Assembly (NCBI GenBank): GCA_963726795.1
Contig: CAVSDD010000003.1
Coordinates: 620,001 to 684,000 of the forward strand
Direction of reading: 5' to 3'
Length of the DNA: 64,000 nucleotides
DNA from: Hyphomicrobium_A sp963726795
GTDB lineage: Bacteria; Pseudomonadota; Alphaproteobacteria; Rhizobiales; Hyphomicrobiaceae
Part shown: one piece after another, positions 61,135-64,000 of the stretch
Numbering within the stretch: the first letter of the stretch is position 1
Layout of the letters: every line of letters begins with the position of its first letter
Notes under the pieces: model-generated
Database searches by the model: none
What the model was told of the DNA's origin: nothing
What the model saw: only the letters and a program-made list of their open reading frames with translations
Translations under genes and position numbers: made by a program

Positions 61135-61893
61135 TTAGCCGAGCTTGGTCTCGCGCGGCTTCGGGCGCCCTGCCGCAGACTCCTCGCCCGAAGCAGGGTG
61201 CCCCCCGGGGCTCAAATTCGAAGATGCAATGCTGGACACGAGCACGGGCGCGGGTTTCGGCTCGGGGATACGATAACGCTGCATCAGTCGCGTCAGGTAC
61301 CAGGCGTAGGCCGCCGACAGCGGCATGATGAGCGCGACCTTGAACGCGATCCAGATGCCGACGCCGTTGGTCTCCATGCCGAGCACGTTGTAGATATTCT
61401 CATCCTTGAAGGTGAGCCGCACGAACTCGTTAGCGAACGCCGTGAAGACAAAGAACCACGCGAAGTTCCAGGTAAACTTGTCCCAGCCTTCCTTGGAGTA
61501 GTGGAACGTCTTCTCGAACACGTACTTGAAGAAATTCCGGTTGAGCCACAGCCCGCCGAACAGGAACAGCGCGAACATCAGGTTGAAGATCGTCACTTTG
61601 ATCTGCACCCACATCGGGTCCTTGGTCACGATGGTGAGCCCGCCGAACACCACCGTCACGATCGAGGCAATCAGCGGGAATACCGGCAGCCGCCGCAACA
61701 CGATCCGCATCGCCACGATGGCGACAACCGTCGAGATGATGAGCGCCCACGTCCCCGCGGCAATGCCGTACATCGCGTTGACGATGAACATCAGCACGAG
61801 CGGCCCGAACTCGCTCAGGATGTTGACCGTCTGCTCGGCATTGAAAGGTAGCAATCGCTTCAGCGCGCTCATGTGGCCGAGATCATCCTTCAT
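61135..61893 (-). CDS. Second YciB/IspZ paralogue with a C-terminal tail
   Basis: A 252-residue paralogue of yciB: NILSEFGPLVLMFIVNAMYG, PVFPLIASIVTVVFGGLTIV, DPMWVQIKVTIFNLMFALFL and FKYVFEKTFHYSKEGWDKFT. Each position aligns with the neighbouring copy, but residues after ~205 form an extra Pro/Ser-rich cytoplasmic tail (KPAPVLVSSIASSNLSPGGH, ending GRPKPRETKLG). Placed directly after ftsY, where most relatives have their only copy. It may have a specialised role. Confidence 0.88.
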   Translation of the reverse strand: MKDDLGHMSALKRLLPFNAEQTVNILSEFGPLVLMFIVNAMYGIAAGTWALIISTVVAIVAMRIVLRRLPVFPLIASIVTVVFGGLTIVTKDPMWVQIKVTIFNLMFALFLFGGLWLNRNFFKYVFEKTFHYSKEGWDKFTWNFAWFFVFTAFANEFVRLTFKDENIYNVLGMETNGVGIWIAFKVALIMPLSAAYAWYLTRLMQRYRIPEPKPAPVLVSSIASSNLSPGGHPASGEESAAGRPKPRETKLG

Positions 61894-61944
61894 TCGCTAA
61901 GAATTCTTGATTGCCCAGAGGTAGACCATGTTGCCTATGAAGCC

Positions 61945-62964
61945 TCAGTTGGACGAGGCTATGGCTTGCGCGAACTCTCCCGCATCGAAAGGCTGCAGGT
62001 CGTCCACGCCCTCCCCAACCCCGATTGCGTGCACGGGAAGCCCGTGCTTTGCGGAAATCGCCACCAAGATGCCTCCCCGGGCCGTGCCGTCGAGCTTGGT
62101 CATGACGAGGCCGGTGACGCCGGCGCGATCGCGGAAGACGTCGACCTGGGAAAGCGCGTTCTGGCCCGTCGTCGCGTCGAGCACGAGCAGCACCGCGTGC
62201 GGCGCGGTCGGCTCGACCTTGCGCATCACGCGGATGACCTTGGCGAGCTCTTCCATCAGGCTTTCCTTGTTCTGCAGCCGCCCCGCCGTATCGACCAGCA
62301 GCACGTCGGCGTGGCTCGCGCGCGCACGGGTGACGGCGTCGAAAACGAGTCCCGACGCGTCCGAGCCAACCTCGCCGGCGACGACTTCTGAACCGGTGCG
62401 CTCGCCCCAGATCTTGAGCTGATCGATGGCAGCGGCTCGGAACGTGTCCCCGGCCGCGAGCATCACGGTCTTGCCCTCGCGGCGGAAGTGCGCCGCGAGC
62501 TTGCCGATGGTCGTGGTCTTGCCGGTGCCGTTGACGCCTACCACGAGGATCACGAACGGCTGCATCGCGGCATCGACCTGCAGTGGCAGCGCGACGGGGC
62601 CCAGCACGCGCTCGACCTCGGCCTGCAAGACCGCGCGCACGTCGTCTTCGCCGATGCCCTTCTCGTAGCGCCCCTTGCGCAGCGACGCGATGATGCGCTC
62701 GGCCGTCTCGAGGCCGAGATCGGATTCGATCAGCACGTCCTCGAGGTCGTCAAGCGTCTCGCCGGACAGCTTGCGCTTGGTGAAGAGACCGCCGATGCCG
62801 TCGGATAGCTTCGATGACGTCTTGCCGAGGCCTTGCCGCAGCCGCTCGAAAAAGCCGCCGGGCTTGACTGTGTTCGCTGGGGCTGCCTCAGGTGCGTCGC
62901 TCGCGGGCTTGGCCCCCCACAGGCGCCCGAGCGCACCTTGAACCTTGGCACCCCGCTCGCTCAC
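61945..62964 (-). CDS. ftsY: Signal recognition particle receptor FtsY
   Basis: A 339-residue SRP GTPase that docks ribosome-nascent chain complexes at the membrane. N domain (FFERLRQGLGKTSSKLSDGI), G1 GVNGTGKTTTIGKLAAHFRR, DTAGRLQNKESLMEEL (G3), TKLDGTARGG (G4) and the closing GVDDLQPFDAGEFAQAI. The acidic A domain of E. coli is nearly absent, as usual in alphaproteobacteria. The start overlaps the upstream mtaB stop by 4 bp (ATGA). Confidence 0.96.
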   Translation of the reverse strand: MSERGAKVQGALGRLWGAKPASDAPEAAPANTVKPGGFFERLRQGLGKTSSKLSDGIGGLFTKRKLSGETLDDLEDVLIESDLGLETAERIIASLRKGRYEKGIGEDDVRAVLQAEVERVLGPVALPLQVDAAMQPFVILVVGVNGTGKTTTIGKLAAHFRREGKTVMLAAGDTFRAAAIDQLKIWGERTGSEVVAGEVGSDASGLVFDAVTRARASHADVLLVDTAGRLQNKESLMEELAKVIRVMRKVEPTAPHAVLLVLDATTGQNALSQVDVFRDRAGVTGLVMTKLDGTARGGILVAISAKHGLPVHAIGVGEGVDDLQPFDAGEFAQAIASSN

Positions 62965-64000
62965 GCCGCCACCTCGCCCGACAGGCGCTGGCCGTCATGG
63001 CCGTGGACGCGGGCGCGCAGCAGCACGCCCGCCGGAACGTTGGCGTCAAGCCGGATTTCCGCGAAATGAGGCGTGCGCCCGATGCCATCACGCTCGAGCA
63101 GCACCTCGACCTCGGCTCCCACCTGCGCGGCAAGATAGCCCGACAGCGCTTGCGAGCCCTTGGCCCTCAAACGCGCGGCTCGCTCCTTGACGAGCGGGCG
63201 GGCGACCTGCGGCATGCGCGCGGCCGCCGTGCCCTTGCGCGGCGAGAACGGGAACACGTGCAGATAGGTGAGGCCGCAGTCGTCAACGATGCTCACGGAG
63301 CTCGAGAACATCTCGTCGGTCTCGGTGGGGAAGCCGGCGATGAGATCGGCGCCGAACACAACGTCGGGGCGCAGCCGCCGTACGGTCGCGCAGAACGCCA
63401 CGGCACCGCCGCGGCTGTGGCGCCGCTTCATGCGCTTCAAGACCATGTCGTCGCCGGCCTGCATCGAGAGGTGCAGGTGCGGCATCAGCCGCTCTTCCTC
63501 GGCGATCGCCCGCAGGAGCTGGTCGTCCGCCTCGACCTGATCGATGGAGGACAGCCGCAACCGCTCGAGCTCGGGCACGTACTTGAGGATCTGGCGTACG
63601 AGCGCGCCGAGCTTGGTGCCGCCGGGTAAATCCTTGCCGTAGTCGGTGATATCGACGCCCGTCAGCACGACCTCGCGGCAGCCGCCCTCGACGAGGCGGC
63701 GAACCTGCGCGACCACGTCGCCAGCCGGCACCGAGCGCGATGGGCCGCGCCCGAACGGGATGATGCAGAAGGTGCAGCGGTGGTCGCAGCCGTTCTGAAC
63801 CTGCACGTAGGCGCGCGTGCGCGACCCGAAGCCGTCGATCAGATGATGCGCTGTTTCGCGCACGCTCATGATGTCGTCGACCTGCACGCGCTCGCTGCCC
63901 GCGGTCGAGAGCGCGGTGAATGTCTCGCGCTTCATCTTCTCCGCATTACCGATGACGTGGTCGACCTCGGAGAGCGCCGCGAAGCGCTCGGGCTCGATCT
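62961..64000 (-). CDS. mtaB: tRNA t6A37 methylthiotransferase MtaB, C-terminal part (cut by window end)
   Basis: Radical-SAM enzyme that adds a methylthio group to t6A37. The visible part has the radical-SAM cluster CDHRCTFCIIPFGRG (C-x3-C-x2-C), VVLTGVDITDYGKDL, HLHLSMQAGDDMVLKRMKRR and GADLIAGFPTETDEMF, and a C-terminal TRAM domain (EVLLERDGIGRTPHFAEIRL). The reading frame continues off the window at 64000, so the N-terminal methylthiotransferase domain is missing here. It overlaps ftsY by 4 bp. Confidence 0.94.
   Translation of the reverse strand, partial: IEPERFAALSEVDHVIGNAEKMKRETFTALSTAGSERVQVDDIMSVRETAHHLIDGFGSRTRAYVQVQNGCDHRCTFCIIPFGRGPSRSVPAGDVVAQVRRLVEGGCREVVLTGVDITDYGKDLPGGTKLGALVRQILKYVPELERLRLSSIDQVEADDQLLRAIAEEERLMPHLHLSMQAGDDMVLKRMKRRHSRGGAVAFCATVRRLRPDVVFGADLIAGFPTETDEMFSSSVSIVDDCGLTYLHVFPFSPRKGTAAARMPQVARPLVKERAARLRAKGSQALSGYLAAQVGAEVEVLLERDGIGRTPHFAEIRLDANVPAGVLLRARVHGHDGQRLSGEVAA

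Noticed and set aside
1..64000. CRISPR arrays, insertion sequences, prophage genes, attachment sites, rRNA genes
   Set aside because: No repeat-spacer arrays, transposase or integrase genes, or rRNA sequence seen in either strand.

Overview
This 64 kb window is GC-rich, densely coding chromosomal DNA from an alphaproteobacterium, most likely of the order Hyphomicrobiales (Rhizobiales). The evidence is the family make-up and gene order: rph facing hrcA-grpE, dnaK-dnaJ, mtaB-ftsY-yciB, a hisB-DUF2628-hisH-hisA-hisF cluster, leuC/leuD/leuB/asd in one neighbourhood, phasins, and candidate RpoH promoters of the alphaproteobacterial CTTG/CYTATNTNNG type. I see no rRNA, tRNA, CRISPR array, prophage or insertion sequence. 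Most of it is core genome.

Layout. 0-6.3 kb: RNase PH facing a heat-shock block (hrcA, grpE, dnaK, dnaJ). 6.4-10.6 kb: FMN reductase, pyrF, DUF1330, trmD, rplS and map; rplS carries an unusual C-terminal extension. 10.6-18.7 kb is the main accessory-looking island: a Tat-exported GH31 glycosidase, a secreted lipase, small membrane and lipoprotein candidates, a 918-residue MalT-like STAND/LuxR regulator and a convergent Crp/Fnr regulator. The upstream regions of the two regulators share an 18-bp GTCCCC/GGGGAC palindrome. 18.7-27.5 kb: radC, asparagine synthase, argG, a DsbA-fold isomerase, several small envelope proteins and rlmN. 27.9-34.7 kb: hslU-SMR-hslV facing the histidine cluster, which is split by two opposite-strand genes. 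34.7-44.1 kb: a PAS-GGDEF-EAL protein with an altered EAL site, nth, DUF2244, a tandem pair of small secreted proteins, glyoxalase, leuD, two zinc-peptidase-like proteins, a methyltransferase and leuC. 44.3-54.5 kb: LysR regulator, beta-propeller protein, trxB, an unrecognised membrane protein, MFS carrier, typA, a PIF1/RecD-like helicase and a phasin. 54.5-64 kb: GNAT, dapB, gpmA, DUF4337, leuB, asd, a MarR regulator, two adjacent YciB/IspZ paralogues, ftsY and the C-terminal part of mtaB.

Themes. Chaperone and protease genes (hrcA, grpE, dnaK, dnaJ, hslVU) and amino-acid biosynthesis (his, leu, dapB/asd, argG, asnB) dominate. Two loci, the phasin at 53.9 kb and an uncharacterised W/P-rich protein at 24.1 kb, have GTTGC/GCAAC palindromes over predicted -35 boxes, suggesting a shared (possibly PhaR-type) regulon.

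Quality warning. Thirteen protein genes are interrupted by about 27 single-base frameshifts, about 24 of them insertions. They include essential genes (dnaK, typA, trxB) and genes otherwise perfectly conserved (hslU, his, leu). After single-base correction each gives an uninterrupted protein, and the recognised families then have their usual lengths, so I read these as sequence or assembly errors and annotate the genes as intact with frameshifts noted.
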